NCBI GenBank assembly: GCA_013396635.1
Contig: WBMW01001651.1
Location: 671,719-735,718, forward strand
DNA length: 64,000 nucleotides
Direction: 5' to 3'
Source of the DNA: Penelope pileata
Lineage: Eukaryota; Chordata; Aves; Galliformes; Cracidae
Each line of letters begins with the position of its first letter. Position 1 is the stretch's first letter. The notes beneath the pieces were generated by a model. The model did no database searches and was not told the DNA's origin. It was given only the letters and a program-made list of their open reading frames with translations. The position numbers were made by a program, and so were the translations under genes. This document shows positions 13,141-26,945 of this stretch, in pieces.

Positions 13141-15183
13141 GTCCCTTCAGATTGAAAACTGGAATCTGGCTTGTAAATTGATTATATGGAAGAGACAGAA
13201 AAAATAGCCATGCAAAAAGACTCCATGATACTCCCAGCCCATAGCCCAGCAGCCAACACTGATGAATAGAGCTGAAATCCAGACAAGGAATTGTAGCTTT
13301 TCTGTGATTGGAAAGGAGCTCTGTACTCTTCCCCACTTTCAGGATAACATATTTAATACCCAGAATTCTCATTGTCTTCCTTGTTCAGTGCCTTCTTTTG
13401 CCATCATATCTAGCTATACCCAGGCTAATCACAAACCTTGTTCACTTCCTCTGTTTGCATGTTTATTTTGGATTATATCATGTTTATATCACATAAGAAA
13501 AAGTCCAAATGCATAAAATCTTATCCACATGTCTTTCTGCCAGGAAGACACATTTTCTTAGCTTGTTTATAGCCAGCTAAGTGTTCGACCTGGCACCCTG
13601 TGCCACAAGAAGAGGGATGCTCCACGATCATCCTTTCACAGCACAAAGCCAGCCTGTGCCTGACAGGACATGTGGTACTGTAATAGATGTCAACTCATAT
13701 TCCCCATGAATCATATGCAAAAACAGGAAGTCCCAAAGGTGAGCTCAAGCTAAGCAGGAATGCTGTTGAGAAAGAGTAGCACAAATGAACACTTTATATC
13801 GGGGAGAAGTGATGAGAGGGGGACCTTTTCTGCAGTGTTAGATCTCAGCTTTGGGAACTGCATAAATCACTGTAGGAATTAGCCTAATCTGGGAACATGC
13901 TGGCTGAAAGGCAGGCAGAATCCACCCTGAAGCCAAAACAGACTATGAAATACCTAAAAGGCCCTCTGCTTCCATATATATTAATTAACTAGACTTGACA
14001 GTTTTAGTAGAAATTAGGAGTCATTTACTTGCACTTTGAAGTTTGTCTTGTCCTCTTTGTCCTCACTGCTTTTTTCCCTGAGAATTAAATATGTTTCATC
14101 TGTATTCCTGGCCAGATTTTTAGTATGAATGCATCTCCCTCCAGGGATCACAGAGCACTGGATGTTCCTCGGTCCAAGTCCCCACACTGGTGTATGTCTC
14201 TGTCAGTCCCGTTTTAGTGCATCTCTGTTGGTGCCAGCTCTTACTCAAAACCAATTCAAACATCTCCATCTTGGCCAGTTCAATCCTGCACCTGCACATG
14301 TGTGGTAGCTAACATCAATATCAATTTCCGTCCCTCATTAGTTGTGCTGAGCCACATGGGAATGCTGCATCTCCAACAGCATCACATTTGGTATTTTCCT
14401 AAGAGATTCTTTTGTGGTAAGAAAGATATTTCCCTACTTTTGCCAGCTCAACAGCTGCAATCCATCCAATTATAATAACTGTCTTCCGTGTCACCACTCC
14501 CTGGACCACAGCCTTGATTGCTGACTAGGTAATCCCCAAAAGATGGTAAGTCTGTCCTCGGATGTGGGCAAACACAACAATACCTTTCACTTAGTATTAC
14601 ATTTATCTTTTTCACGAGCCAGCCCTTCCCCCATTGGACACACACACTTGGCAGCAGCTAACCAAAGGCAATTTTCCTAATTCACAGTGGTGTCTAGCTT
14701 CCTCTTCAGAATTTGAGCTTTTTTGTTAAGTTATTCCAGGAGCTAACCCAACATTTTGCTTCCTCACATTTTCCAGTCCAATGTCATTCCCAATGATTTC
14801 AATAGCAGTGATTCATATTCCATACCAAATCATATTAAATTATTATATTGTGTCTCAAACATGAAAAGGAGTCACTTGCATTTTAGTGGGGTATTGAATT
14901 TTCAGATGGCAACTTTGTTGGAATAAGTCTGATATCAACATTTCTTCCATTTGGGTTGAATCTCTGGTGTACCTAACATCTTCTAGCACCGGAGTGGTTA
15001 GAGCATTTCTGCAGATGTTAGTGTAGGTGCAAACATACTCCCTTGCATTAATCGATGTTATCCTAAAACCTAGTCTTAGGAAGTTGTGGTCATGGTGGTT
15101 AGAAAAAAAATCTTCCACACTATGTGACATTGTTTTACCATGCTGCTTTTTTGGCATTGTGCCTGCAGTAGCATACAGCGTTT

Positions 15184-15209
15184 ATATTCATGGGGATACC
15201 CATGAATAT
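15184..15209. other. Perfect 11-bp inverted repeat (hairpin)
   Basis: Arms ATATTCATGGG (15184-15194) and CCCATGAATAT (15199-15209) are exact reverse complements around a 4-base spacer GATA. There is no T-tract after it and no coding context. It could fold as a short hairpin in RNA, act as a palindromic protein-binding site, or be chance. Confidence 0.7.
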
Positions 15210-15886
15210 GGCCTCAACAGCCTTTTCAAATCCATCTACTATATGATTCCTCTCTAAATCTGCCTTTCCTGGATAAAACAGAGCTTCCTGAGGAATAAGA
15301 AGTTCAATATTATGCTGAGCTGTTTGCATGATTTATAAAGACAGTATAGCAAAGGCAAAGGTCAGATAATCCTCATCTCTTAAGTGTCCACTTCTGGTAT
15401 CAGTGATTTTGCGAGATATGCCTATTGCCGTGTTTCAAAAAACTGTGTGTTCAAATACAAAGCTGCTTACCTTAACTGTGACTGTGAAAATTAACTGTGA
15501 AATTAATTTCGCAATCATTCATTGTGTTCAGAGCAGATCCTTGGCACCAGAACCTCATCTTACCTCGTCCACTTACTGGGTTGTTTGCTTCCTTTCTAGC
15601 TGCTAGCCATGTGAGTTGGCCTGCAGTGCCATGGCAGTGCCACTCTGCCTTTACTGGGTTTTTAATACAACTCTTTTTGACTGTCCAGATTATTTGGTTT
15701 TGCTCACGTCTCAGTTTTTGTTGTGTGTCCTTTTCTTTGCGAAGAACTTCAGTCTGTTGCAGTGAAGAGCATGTGTAACATGTTTTAATGAATCTTTGAT
15801 GAATACCTGTGGGCCTTTTACACAGCAGATAAGAACTCTTCAACATTTAGCAGATAGGTGTTCTCCCTATTTCTGTCATCTGCAAT

Positions 15887-15914
15887 TAAAAAAAACAAAA
15901 AAAACCCAAAAAAC
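15887..15914. repeat. A-rich low-complexity run
   Basis: A-runs are interrupted by single C or CCC. No retroelement body is recognised next to it. Confidence 0.7.
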
Positions 15915-16895
15915 CTAGCAGAATCTAAATCACAGTTTAGAGTTAGATGAGAGGTCTCAGTCGAAGAGACCCAGCTAGATATCTATCATCATTATATGAA
16001 TGATAACCCAGCTAGTGTTTTTTTTCTGCTGAAAACACCAACCACGTTTTACCACAACAGAACTTGCTGGCTTGTAAAGCTGTGCATATGCCTTATAAAA
16101 AAAATAAGGTGAGACTCTATTGCTATCTCTCACAAAGTCAACATCCAGGTACATCTCTGAAATCACATCATCTTCTGTGCATCCAGCATCCTGGCATTGT
16201 CACCAATGCACTGCCCAATGAATACTCTTCTGTGGAAATTGAGAACCTTTTCTGTTGCTGCTATTTCCCTTGGTGCCAAAGCTAACCAGGGGACAACATG
16301 TACATTGCCATAATGGCTTGTTCAGCTGGCAATTTCTTTTGCAGCTATAGCACAATTTTGTTCAGGATATCCAGTTTTACGTACTGTGAAAGAAACTGAA
16401 ACAACAGTGTCCATGATGTAGACCTCAGTGCTCCTCCTTCAGCTGAGGACTAGCAAATTCCAGGTACGGCATTTTGCAGAGAAAGTTTTTGCTCTTGCAG
16501 AGAGGAAAACCCTGGTTTTGTACTTCTAGTCACTCCTTCTGGAAGCTGGTAAAGAAAGGCACTGGTTAAGTAGAGGAGTGTCACATTGGCAGTTGATAAC
16601 CGCACATACCCCAGCCTGTCATGCCACTGAAGTTAACATATGGAAAAATTGTTTTGTTATTCTTTGGTAGCTCCTTAGTTCTTGTGGCTTATTGGATAAG
16701 GGCTTCATTTGCAGACTATGTGTGTATTTGGCTAAGGTTTATGGATGCTGTCTGAACAGCTTTATTTCAGATTAAAAAATGTGTCCATTTTTCTTCAACA
16801 AAGAAATTCTGAAGCTCATAAATCCTTTGTTTCACATTTTCTGTCTCCCATGACTCTTCTCTTTTGTTCCTATTTAATCTCTTTTTGCTAAACTT

Positions 16896-16943
16896 AAAAA
16901 AAAAGAAAAAGAAAAAGAAAAAGAAATAAGATAAAATAAAAAG
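16896..16943. repeat. (AAAAAG)n microsatellite
   Basis: About four AAAAAG units begin at a 9-A run and grade into AAATAAGATAAAATAAAAA. It gives a spurious poly-phenylalanine stretch in a minus-strand frame, so that frame should not be annotated. Confidence 0.8.
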
Positions 16944-19900
16944 ACTGCCTATGAATTTCAAGAAAAAAATGACTTATTAAGGAATCCTAAATACCATTAA
17001 TCATTCAGAAGGCAGGAAAATCCAGGCATTGGAAATGTGACCTTAGATCTGTTCCTTTCCTTGTGCATGTTCTGTGTCATTAGCTGCGTGGCCACATACT
17101 TTTCTTAATGCAGCAGAGTAATTTAATTGAGCTTCTAAGATTACTAGGTGTGTGTGGATATGGTACCAATTACTATTTGTTGTGTATTCCATCTCTCCTG
17201 GAAGTATGTATATTATTCAGGAAATCTGGTCATTTTCTGCAGGCCCTCCCAAGCAGCTCTTGCTTGTGCAGTTTTGGTTGTGCTTAATAGGAGTTCCAAC
17301 GCTTGAAGAAATCTGAAAATAAGGAAAGAAAAATGCAAGGGATGGGGCAGAGAAGGAAATAATCTTCGCTAGTCGTCTATTTAGGAACACTGATTACGTT
17401 GCCCCTAAAGGAGAATTTTCACCTTTGGGTTGTAACTAGAGCTCTTTCTGGGTTTGTAGCCTTCTTGATAAGAGCAGCCTTGTCCACTTTACAGTGTAGC
17501 ATCCATCTACAATATAGATGTCCACCTAGCAACATGCTGTGTACAATATGACTGTCAAAAGGGCAGGATGACAGGGAGCTCACCGAAGACACATATACTG
17601 ATGGGCTCCAAGTATTTGTGCTTAATGTCTATTACCACAGGAAAGCAGGTGGAGAAATGTCTCACTCATATCTTCATTCAGCTCATGAAAGTCAGATAAG
17701 GCAGCTGGAGAACAACCAGTCTGAAGTCCAGCCTCTACACCACCTTATCTCAGTGTGACCCTGGTATACAGAGAAAACGACACAACTTAGTTTTTAGGCC
17801 CCCAGATGGAGAACACTGTGTTTTGTTGCATTTAAATATCATTTCAATTAATCAAGGCTAAATTAGTTCCTCTTAACAGAGAGAACAGTCTCGTGAGCTC
17901 TGAGCTAGGGACAGAACCTGCCAAATCCAGATATCACTGGTAACTCACTGGCACTGGCATGATCTGATGGCTAAATTTAGGCTTTTAAAGGAGCAGTTTG
18001 GTGAGCATTAATAGTCTTCTGCAACAATCCCTAACAGGTAATGAGAATATTGACGTAAAAGCCCCAGCAAAGGCACTGTTATCCCTCCTGCCCCTGCAGA
18101 CCTGCCAGCGGTACCTAACAGGCTTCAGCCCCAGGCCGCTCAGCCTGTCCTCTCATCTCCAGTGCTGCTCTCCGAACTCACACCAGATCCTCACTGTGCA
18201 GCCATCTCGACTTTGTTGCCTTCCCACTTTCTGTTTTAGACAAGTTTCTCAGGCTGTAGTGTGTTCAATTCACTTCAGTGTAAATTATTAATGAAAGCAT
18301 CATTTTTGCTTTAGACTCTTACTGTGTTGCTACTGGATTCCAATGGGAATAATAAAAGATCTGGAACAGGGAGTGACTTGCTAGTAATGATGAAAACCGT
18401 GGAAACTTCATAAGTGATTGAAAAGCTAGCATAATTTAATGAATATGCATGCACATGAGCTTTGTTGGTTTCTTTTTCATAATAATTATCAGCAATAATG
18501 GCATATCAGCATTCTCAATAGCAATTTTGTTTTTGTGATTACGAAGATCTACAATAATACTCTTTAAGATGGAAACAGCAGGCCAAAATCTGTAAAATTT
18601 ATTTTCAAAATGAAGATGTATATTCCTAGGAATGTTGTGTTAAGTGTAGCATACTCAATGCAAATACTGTTGACCATGCAAACCAAAGATGTAAAACCTA
18701 CAGCGCATGTGATTGCTAATAGATGGGTGGCATTTTTTTCTGTTGGCTGTCCTGACTTGGATTTGGAAACTTCTTCAGCCATCTGCTGCTCTCCTGAGTG
18801 TCCTTCACATGCTTATAAGGTGCTTAATTCTTAATTTCCTTTTTCAATATATTAATTACATTGTAATTTATTCATGTTTTATTTTAAACAACCGTACACT
18901 TTACCTGCTAGTCTGACTCTGAAGTGGTTTTTATGTGCTATCTCTTTGACAGCGTTTGTTGCATGCTTTCAAAGAGTAATGTTATTAGATGTATTTCTTT
19001 AAAAGCCCTTGCTGAAGGAAGCAAATGGCTGACAGACATTTTCTACAGGGCTCAGAGCTGCATTTCCATTGCTATCTCCACTGTGGTATGAAGGATATGG
19101 AGGCTACTTCAGGCAAAAGAAGACAGAGCAGCCAGTGCTTTTTTTTTATTAAATCCCTTTGAGCTCCTCCACGTGATATCCACTATGTAGTAAAAGTGAC
19201 TCTTTTCAGGCCACGCTTGAAATGCATCACCTATGACTCTTGTCTATGCAGTGGTAAAGCCAGCGGTGAGCAAGCAAGCCTCTGAATTCTGCTGCGCAAT
19301 AAATATGAAAAAGAAAAAAAACACTGCGTTGTTGCTCTCCAAAGTAGACAGGTGGACAATGAAACCATGGACATCAGTAACTGAGCTATCTGTCAAAGGC
19401 TGTAAATCATCATCATGTGAGAATGTACAGGGTGAATCATGCGAGCTCAGAGAAGCCTGTAGGATCAGCACATGGCTCAGCTAGGTTCTGGGAGATGGCT
19501 CTGCCAGGGATTCACTGAGACACAGATTTAATTTCCCTTTTTATGTTTCATGTAGTAGCCTGGACAACTGTATGGGCCTCCAGACCTACAAAATTCAGTG
19601 TATCACCAGGAGCTGATGCCAGGGTTAGGAATCTCCCCTTGTTTTCATTTTTTTTAAGCTAAAAACCCCAACCATTTCAACATAATGAAAATTTATTAAG
19701 TTCATTGGTTAAGCAGATTGTAAATCTCTTTTCCCCCTGGTCAGTCATATTCCAACCTATGTTCGTCTTTGTTCACATTCAGGCTGCCATCAACTACATT
19801 TGCAATAGACTATTACGTGGCAGATTTATTAATTTTATTTGGCTTGTGTTACCAAAGAGGTTGTTCATTGATATTTCACCATTTGGGAACTTTTTTATTG

Positions 19901-22079
19901 GATATTTTTCTTCTGAACTGTAAAATATTGTCTTACAGAACATTTTTTTCAAAAGGAATTTTAAAACGTGAAGATTAGCACCCAAGTATTTTTTTCATTA
20001 TATTTACTTTCCCTCCCCATCTCCACTGTATCATGCAGTTTAAATAGTGCTTACTGTATTTATATACTACTATAAAAGTAATTTGCATTTATTTTTTGGT
20101 ACCATAAATACCAGAAGATCTCTGTCTGATACCAGCTTGTATTGCATCAGCCACATCTTGTTGAGATGCCTTAAAATAAAATGGAAAATACATGCTACTC
20201 ATTTCACCGATAGGTTCAATGAAGATGATTAAAATTCTAATATAAGAGAAATGCAGAAACTTCTGCCAAATCATTTTAGTTGATTTTACCCTTTCTTAAG
20301 AGGAACTGTTAAATTTTTCAACTAGAAGAAATTTGTCATTTCCTAATTCAGAAATCACAACCCTTTGGGCTTAAAAATATCCAGATTTAATGGACTGAAA
20401 TGGAAGAAACCAAAATGTAGCAAAGACAAATCAGAAAGACCTACAGCCAGATGGCTTAAGCTTCCCAAGGGACAATGTAACACTTGACAGAATATTTTAG
20501 AAGACCTGGCTGACATGATGATAACAGCATTTCCAGGCCTTGATTGCACTACTCAGTGGGGTTTCAAGGCCTTGCTATGATTATATGAAGAAAAGAAGTC
20601 TGGAAGATATTAGGTAACTTAAAATTGAGGCCATCTTGAACAGCACTTTAGCTTGAATTTGCTAGGTCATGAAGCAGCTCTTCCAGGATGAACAGCAGCT
20701 TGTAAGGTGCCCTGCTGAAGACAATGGGATAATTTTCTGCTCTGCATGTAGGGTGGAGGCCTGTGCATTTGTCATTTTCTATGCTGATCCTTTCTTTCCA
20801 GTGCTGCATTTTCCTAAATGAGTGTTCCCTTCTGAGAAATGCCTTGCAGTGACAACAGCAAACAGCATGGCTTTCACCCCTGGGGAGAAAAAATTCTTCA
20901 TTCAGTTTTTCAGCTCTTACTTTCTCAAAATGATGACTGCAGCAAGCTGCACGCTTTCCCTGCGTGTATCCAACACAATATTTACTCTTGTCCTTATTCT
21001 TGCCTGAGGACAGATGGGGGACATTACCCAACAACAGGCACATTAGAAACAACACTTCTTGCTTTGCGAATCTATATATACACATGTCTAGAAGAAGAGG
21101 GAATCTTCTTGCTGAACTTTTCTTATTAAAAAACATCAGAAACACTTCAGTAAATCCCCAAATTCCAGTTTGAAAGCTGTAGGGACCACCTTGAGAAAGA
21201 AAATAAGGATCTCAAATGTTCAGCTGCAGCTGTTCCTGGATTAAAGGTGTAGCAATCTAGCTGCCAGAGAGCAGACAGCAATAAGGCAAACACTGCCCTG
21301 ACTCCCATATGTCCACCGCACAAAATTAAATTTTGACTCCGGCTGGTTAGCACTGAATGGTGAGAAATCTTCTCCATCCTCATACTCAGTGGACACGCTG
21401 GCACAGCATCTCTCTCCTCAGTAGTGTTGAGAATTTCTATGACTGGGTAGCAGGGCTGAGTGGAGCAGCATGCTGTGAAAACAGTTTTTGTGAACAAAAA
21501 TGGGGTGTGAGGAGCATGGTTCCCATGGGAGAAGGGGAAGAGCTTGGTGCTCTGGCTTGGTTTAGGATGCAAAGTTTCTCCTTGCCTCCTTGAAAAAATA
21601 AAACATGAAATGGAAAACAAAAAAGAACAATCTGGGGGCCTTAGGATGTATTTGATGGCTGCACAGTCCCTTTTATCAGATTGCTGATAAAAAAAATGGC
21701 ATCCATTTCTTCAGGGAGTCCTTTATACCCATTGCCAACATGCTACAAAATGCAGCACGAGAGCCTCCAGAGAGCCGTAAGCTAATAACAAAATTGCTAA
21801 CTATAATCACACAGCAAGAGGAAGGAGATTATGTTCTATCACAAATTGTTTAGCAATATTAAAAATATTCATTTTTAAAAGGCTGCTTCCTGCAAGGAGT
21901 TAGCTTCTGCACAGCCATTTGCAAGAGTGTGCAAGCCGGTGTTTGCTGCCGAAGAAGATAGAGACAATGTTGCTTACAAATAACAGGGCCTTCAGTAAGA
22001 GCACCAGAGCAGAAGCTGGAAGGGTTCAAAGAGGTTAAATCAAGTCCTTCTTATGGCATTTTTGCAAGACAACTTCCCA

Positions 22080-22260
22080 GATGAAGTGATCTGAACTTCT
22101 GCTACCGTTATTAAAATGTGAGAACAATTTTTTCCCTTTCACTTCAAATACCCTTCACTGTGTGTGTATACAGTGCAAATGTTGTCTTTATGAAATGCGT
22201 CTGTGACAGCCTCTTAATTATAATAATTAAAAACTGTTTACAAAGTCAGCTGAAGAGAAG
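22080..22260. promoter_or_regulatory. Candidate regulatory block with paired homeodomain cores
   Basis: A perfect odd palindrome at 22214-22230 has arms TTAATTAT and ATAATTAA around one central A. It holds two TAATTA homeodomain core sites (22215-22220 and 22224-22229). The surrounding DNA is non-repetitive and has no long open frame. Developmental enhancers often carry such sites; conservation is not testable here. Confidence 0.3.
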
Positions 22261-23244
22261 GGTGAGCTAGATGGGCCTGTGGCTTTCCCTGCCTCAGGGT
22301 TCCTGGTGACAGAGCTGATAATAATTTCTGACTGTGAAGGTCCTACCGCTGCGGCAGCAACAGCCCCAGCCTGACGGAGCACTTTGTGTCTGTGGCAGAT
22401 TCCAGCGTGTTAGACTGTCATGGCCATGGTATGACCTCAGGCTTTGAATAAAATATGGTAGCTGGCGTATCTATTTAAACGATTAAGCAATGAGCGAGGG
22501 ACAAATCTCCCCTGTCATTTCTGCGTCTGCCCGCTGTGCCGAGTACACAAAGAAAGCATCAAGACATCAGTATGAGATGCATTTTCAGTCTGGGAGCTTT
22601 TAGGGAAATTACAGGGTTCTGCAGAATTTCATTCCCCATTAGGACTGACTAGTGTTAAAGTGGAAAAGGAAAGATCCTTGTACCTTTTTCCCCTCTGTGA
22701 ATCTGCACGCTATGCTTGGGCAGAATGCGCTATCTAATTGAGAATAATTGCTCTGTAAAACCAAGCCTGCCATTTCCCTTTTGTGGCAATCCAGTTTTAG
22801 TCAGCCATTAACATTCCCAAAGAAGAGAGCTGCTGTGACATTTTGTAGCTGGTTTAAAATGCTGAGAGGAAGTCCCTTGTTCTGACCCACAGAGCCGTAG
22901 TAAACAAAGGAACATTTTACTTCCAGCTTTAAGCCCATAGAAGCTTTTCTTTTTCCAAAAAGTCACACTGCAGCAATCAGACTGTTTCAGCTCCTTTACC
23001 AACTGATGGTGTGCTGAACCCTGATGGTCTGTGGGGACATTTGAGGTATCCGGTTATAACCATTGTATGTTTGTTGTTGTTCTTATATAAAAAAGCATTT
23101 TAACATCTTGTTTTTTCTTGTCTATCCACTTCAAGCCGACCGGTGCACATGGACCCTTATAATTCAGCAAAGACAAAAGATTTTGGGTGAACATTTCACA
23201 TGTGTCTAGAGAGCTTCCCCAGCCACTGCAAGATGCCTCAAAAG

Positions 23245-23338
23245 AGTTGGGTGGGGCAACCCTGCCTGCAGCAGGGGGTTGGAACTCGATGATCCTTGAG
23301 ATCCCTTCCAACCCAAGCCATTCTATGATTCTGTGAAT
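23245..23338 (+). mobile_element. CR1 LINE 3' end, short copy
   Basis: About 90 bp matches the CR1 3' end on plus: 'gcaaccctgcctgcagcagg', 'ggttggaactcgatgatcct', 'gatcccttccaacccaagcc', then 'attctatgattctgtga', the terminal octamer-type repeat. It is well preserved and severely 5' truncated, since the sequence before about 23245 does not match CR1. No coding potential remains. Confidence 0.92.
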
Positions 23339-26300
23339 CAAAACAACCAATTCAAGAAAAGAGTTTAAAAACCAAAACTCCTACTCCAGTCAACATGCAC
23401 AGTTTGGTGCATTAGGTCTTTTACCTTTAAGCATCTGAGAACACATATGTAACTTTTTAAAACATAACCAAAGACAGCATGGGGGAAAATCTTGTGATCT
23501 ATCATTTAAAAGTCATGTATATGGATCTTCTTCATATGATCATGAAATACACTCTAGTAATAGTGCCCTACTTTCTCCTTTGTATCTCTGCAACTTAACT
23601 CATATGACTGACATTCTTCCCCTCTTTTCGTTATTGGCTCCTCCCCAAACAGATGTGAAATTTCTCCATGAAAGCACCCTCTAATCCACTGCTTCTAAAC
23701 TCTTTATTACTTTTCAGCCTCTTACAGACACCTATAATGGAAGAAGTTTCGGGACCAGGATCTCATGAGCACATCCTACCTCTCTTCTAATGCCTTCACC
23801 TAGCAAACAATCCTGAGCTGAAGGTTTAAAGATTTTATGTTCTATTTCCCTTGTTCTCTCCATTTTCATTTCTCCTTCTTTCAAAGCTGAGTTTGGGGCA
23901 AGTTTCTGTGGTGATCAAAGAATGCTTTTTTCCCTCCGCAGCCAACCTGTTGCATAGCTCCACCTTGGACCCAATGTTACCTTCAGTTGGCAGAAACCCC
24001 ACGTGGGGCTCTCCTGTCCTCCTGTAGGTTGCTTCCAGTCACTCCCCACTGACAGAAGAGTACTTAGTTCTCAGGGAGAAGTCTTCTGAGTGCTGGTTTC
24101 AGCATTTTGCAAGAGGTATTTTGCAAGGAACCTGGAATATTTACCCAGCTTCTACATACCAACAAGACTCGACTTCAAACTTCTCAGTGAAACTCACTTT
24201 CCAGAAATAAAACCTCAAGCCTGGACAGTTTCCCAACTGTAAAGTGGACTGAAAAAATCTTCTCTGGTGGGAAGAACTTGCACTCTACTTGACAGCTTGA
24301 CTAATCTTGACTGATGCCTCTTACAGCTGCAAAATTAATAGTACCACAGACAGACAGGTGGGAAGTTTTTATCAAGGCCTGTAGCTTTGAAGTCAGATTT
24401 CAGCCCCACGGTTGCTGACAAATGCTTTCCTTGATGGAGGAAGGTATCATCATTTTCTCATTTCTGACTGAAAAGGAAGTCCCAGGAGCTCTCTGTCTCC
24501 TCATTGTCAAGTCCTCATGAAGCACTGGGTGTCTCCTTCCTCCAGCGGGCTGTCTGTCCTGCGTGCTAAGAACCTTGTCCAAGAAAAACACCCCTGTTAA
24601 ACCAATGAAAGTGTTGCCTGAATGAGTGTCTGGCCTTGTAGATGTTAAGCTGAGTGAAAGGATCCTTACATGATTGATTTCCCAAGCCTCTCAGCATCTG
24701 AGCATCCTGTTCCTGAGCCAAGCCCTCTGCTCAGGAGTTGAGCCAGAAGGCAATTATGTGCAATCTCATCAGTGCTGAATGGGAGGAAATAAATCCCTCC
24801 CAGCGCAGTGTGTGACGATGATGATCATCTAGGGTACGTGCCTTGTCCCCTGCTCTTGCAGCAGCTGGACGCTTATGATTTTCTGAGGTGTCCTTCAACA
24901 GTGCTATTGTTCAACACTTACCTCAGTACCTTGCACAAGTGTTCTTGGTGTTGGCCTTCGAACTGGCTGGTCCTGAGCTTCACTGCATGCAGCCTGTCAC
25001 ATTTATTGTTTTGCTTTGGTTTTGGTCAGTTACCCTGCCCTGCGGAGCTGGAGGACAACTCACCCATGCCCCTGGTGAACAGAGCTGCTGTGGTCACCTC
25101 ACAGAGAAAGATGCAGTTTCTCTGGGGGAAAAGCAAAGCTGATGAAGACTGTCTTGAAAGGACGATGGAGAGCAAAGTGAGTGGGACATCTGTGAGGAAT
25201 AGGCTGGGACCTGCTGTGCTGCTGCAGACACTGGCTGGAAGGCCAGCAGATGCAGGAGAACAGGGCAGGGAAGTGCTGGCTGAATGGGGAGGCTGTCTGG
25301 GAGGTGGGAGAGAACAGTGCTTTGCTGAGAGAATTTTTTCAAGCCTAGTTGTCATATTTCTGAGGAAGCTGACACTGCTTAGCCTCTGGTTTGGTAAAAA
25401 ACTTCATTTTTCAACTTCCTGCAATGTATGTTTGACTGTGATCAGGACAGCAATGCTGGGTGCTCATTAGCACAGGGGGAAGGCACATCCAAAGTGCTTC
25501 CATATCCATACACTGAAATACGTGCTGCTTTTCTGAACCATCTTTCTTCAAAACTTGACATGGTTTTGAAAACAATGAAAACAAACAAAAAATATTTTAA
25601 GCTTATAAAACTCCTCTCTACCTTGATGCTGAAGGGACACTTGAGGTCATTTTTATTAAGATAGGAAGAAGGCTTGCCCAATGCCAGGACCTTTTTCCTC
25701 AATGCAATAGTCCTGCTGTAAATGGATGCGAATGAGAGCGCAGGCAGAACCCAGCTGCCTCTGGCTGCTCCATGCAGCTTGGACCCTGTGCTTTGGAAGT
25801 TACCCACAGCCCTCCAAGGCAAGAACTGTCCTCCCTCCTGACAAAAACCATGTCTGATTTAATTATTCATTGCAGCTCAAGACATTTTAATAATTGAGCA
25901 TGAAAGCCTAGGGAAAAAAAGCTAATGCTGTTGGTGCCTTTCCCAGCCACCAGGCATGCCAAACAGGAGTTTGTGGGGGGAAGACGATTCCTCTCCTACT
26001 AGCACATCGGAAGCTGCCAGAGAAGTTATGTATGGGACTGGTAACCACTTTGCTTCTGCCAAGCAAGCTGTGCTGCTGCATCCTACACAGCCCTCAGGGA
26101 AAGAAATCAAAGGCTCCCTGTTTCCAAAAGTCTCCCAGGGGTTGATCTTCCCAATCCCTCAAGAAAAATGCAAGCTCAGACACTGTCCTAGGGTAGACCA
26201 ACATCTCTGTCACAGACCCATGCTCTGAGCCGGGTTTGTACACACAAAATCCAGATTCACTGGGCTGAGGATGTAGCCTGCAGCACAGATTGTATCCAAG

Positions 26301-26894
26301 CACCAGTACACAAGTAATCTGCAGCCTGGATGGGTTTGATAGCTTCATGAGCCCTCTTGCAGCTTTCCTGCCACACACTTCCCACCCCATGCCCCCTCAG
26401 TTCCACCCCGCTGCTGTGGGAGCAGGGAGTGATCCCTGCCCATGGACAGAGCCTGCCTTGCTCAGTGCAGATCTTCCCATTTCCCACAGTGCGTTTCACT
26501 TCACCAACAAGTTACATGTCTGGCTTGCACAGTACAGCTGGGATGTCTGAGAGTAGTTTTCAATAAATGCTGTTTTTGTAACATTAATGCCATTTTAATT
26601 GCTAATACATTGGCATGGTTTCCAACGCATTGTCATGAGAGGAAGAAAAGCCAGATAGTTGATATTTATACTACAGCTGAGCGCTGTATTCCATTTTCTC
26701 AACAGTCTGCTCTGTTTTCCAAATAGGACAACAAATGGAGTACATGTTCATTCCTCATTTCCTTTTTATACCCTGTGGTTATAGATGCGTTTGCTACTGC
26801 TTTTACCTGGGGTACAAAATAACAGTTGTCTGGAGTGTGCGGAAAATACAAATTTTGCATGTTACAGCTTGTGGAAATCACTTTTTACTATGTC

Positions 26895-26945
26895 AGAGGA
26901 TCACAGAATCATCTACGTCTGAAAACACCTTCAAGATCATGTGCA
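26895..26945 (-). mobile_element. Very degraded CR1 3' trace
   Basis: The segment 'gatcacagaatcatctacg' followed by 'aacaccttcaagatcatgtg' resembles the reverse complement of an older CR1 3' end (family pattern: aatcat...ggttggaaaagaccttcaagatcat). Beyond 26945 the match fades. Only about 50 bp supports it. Confidence 0.5.

Larger units (their letters stand above)
12656..23244. other. Unique DNA with A-rich simple repeats
   Basis: No gene is recognised. The longest frames are 20648-21145 (165 codons, minus) and 21147-21620 (157 codons, minus). They show no family motif, and their length is unremarkable for this much DNA searched in six frames. Simple repeats at 13103-13140, 15887-15914 and 16896-16943, a hairpin at 15184-15209 and a homeodomain-core palindrome at 22214-22230 are listed separately. 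Confidence 0.55.

Noticed and set aside
16767..16961. Minus-strand frame with a long poly-phenylalanine run
   Set aside because: This is a translation of the (AAAAAG)n microsatellite.
20648..21145. 165-codon minus-strand frame
   Set aside because: A cysteine-rich patch (AVCCCHC) hinted at a zinc finger, but the spacing fits no known finger and the rest has no family motif.
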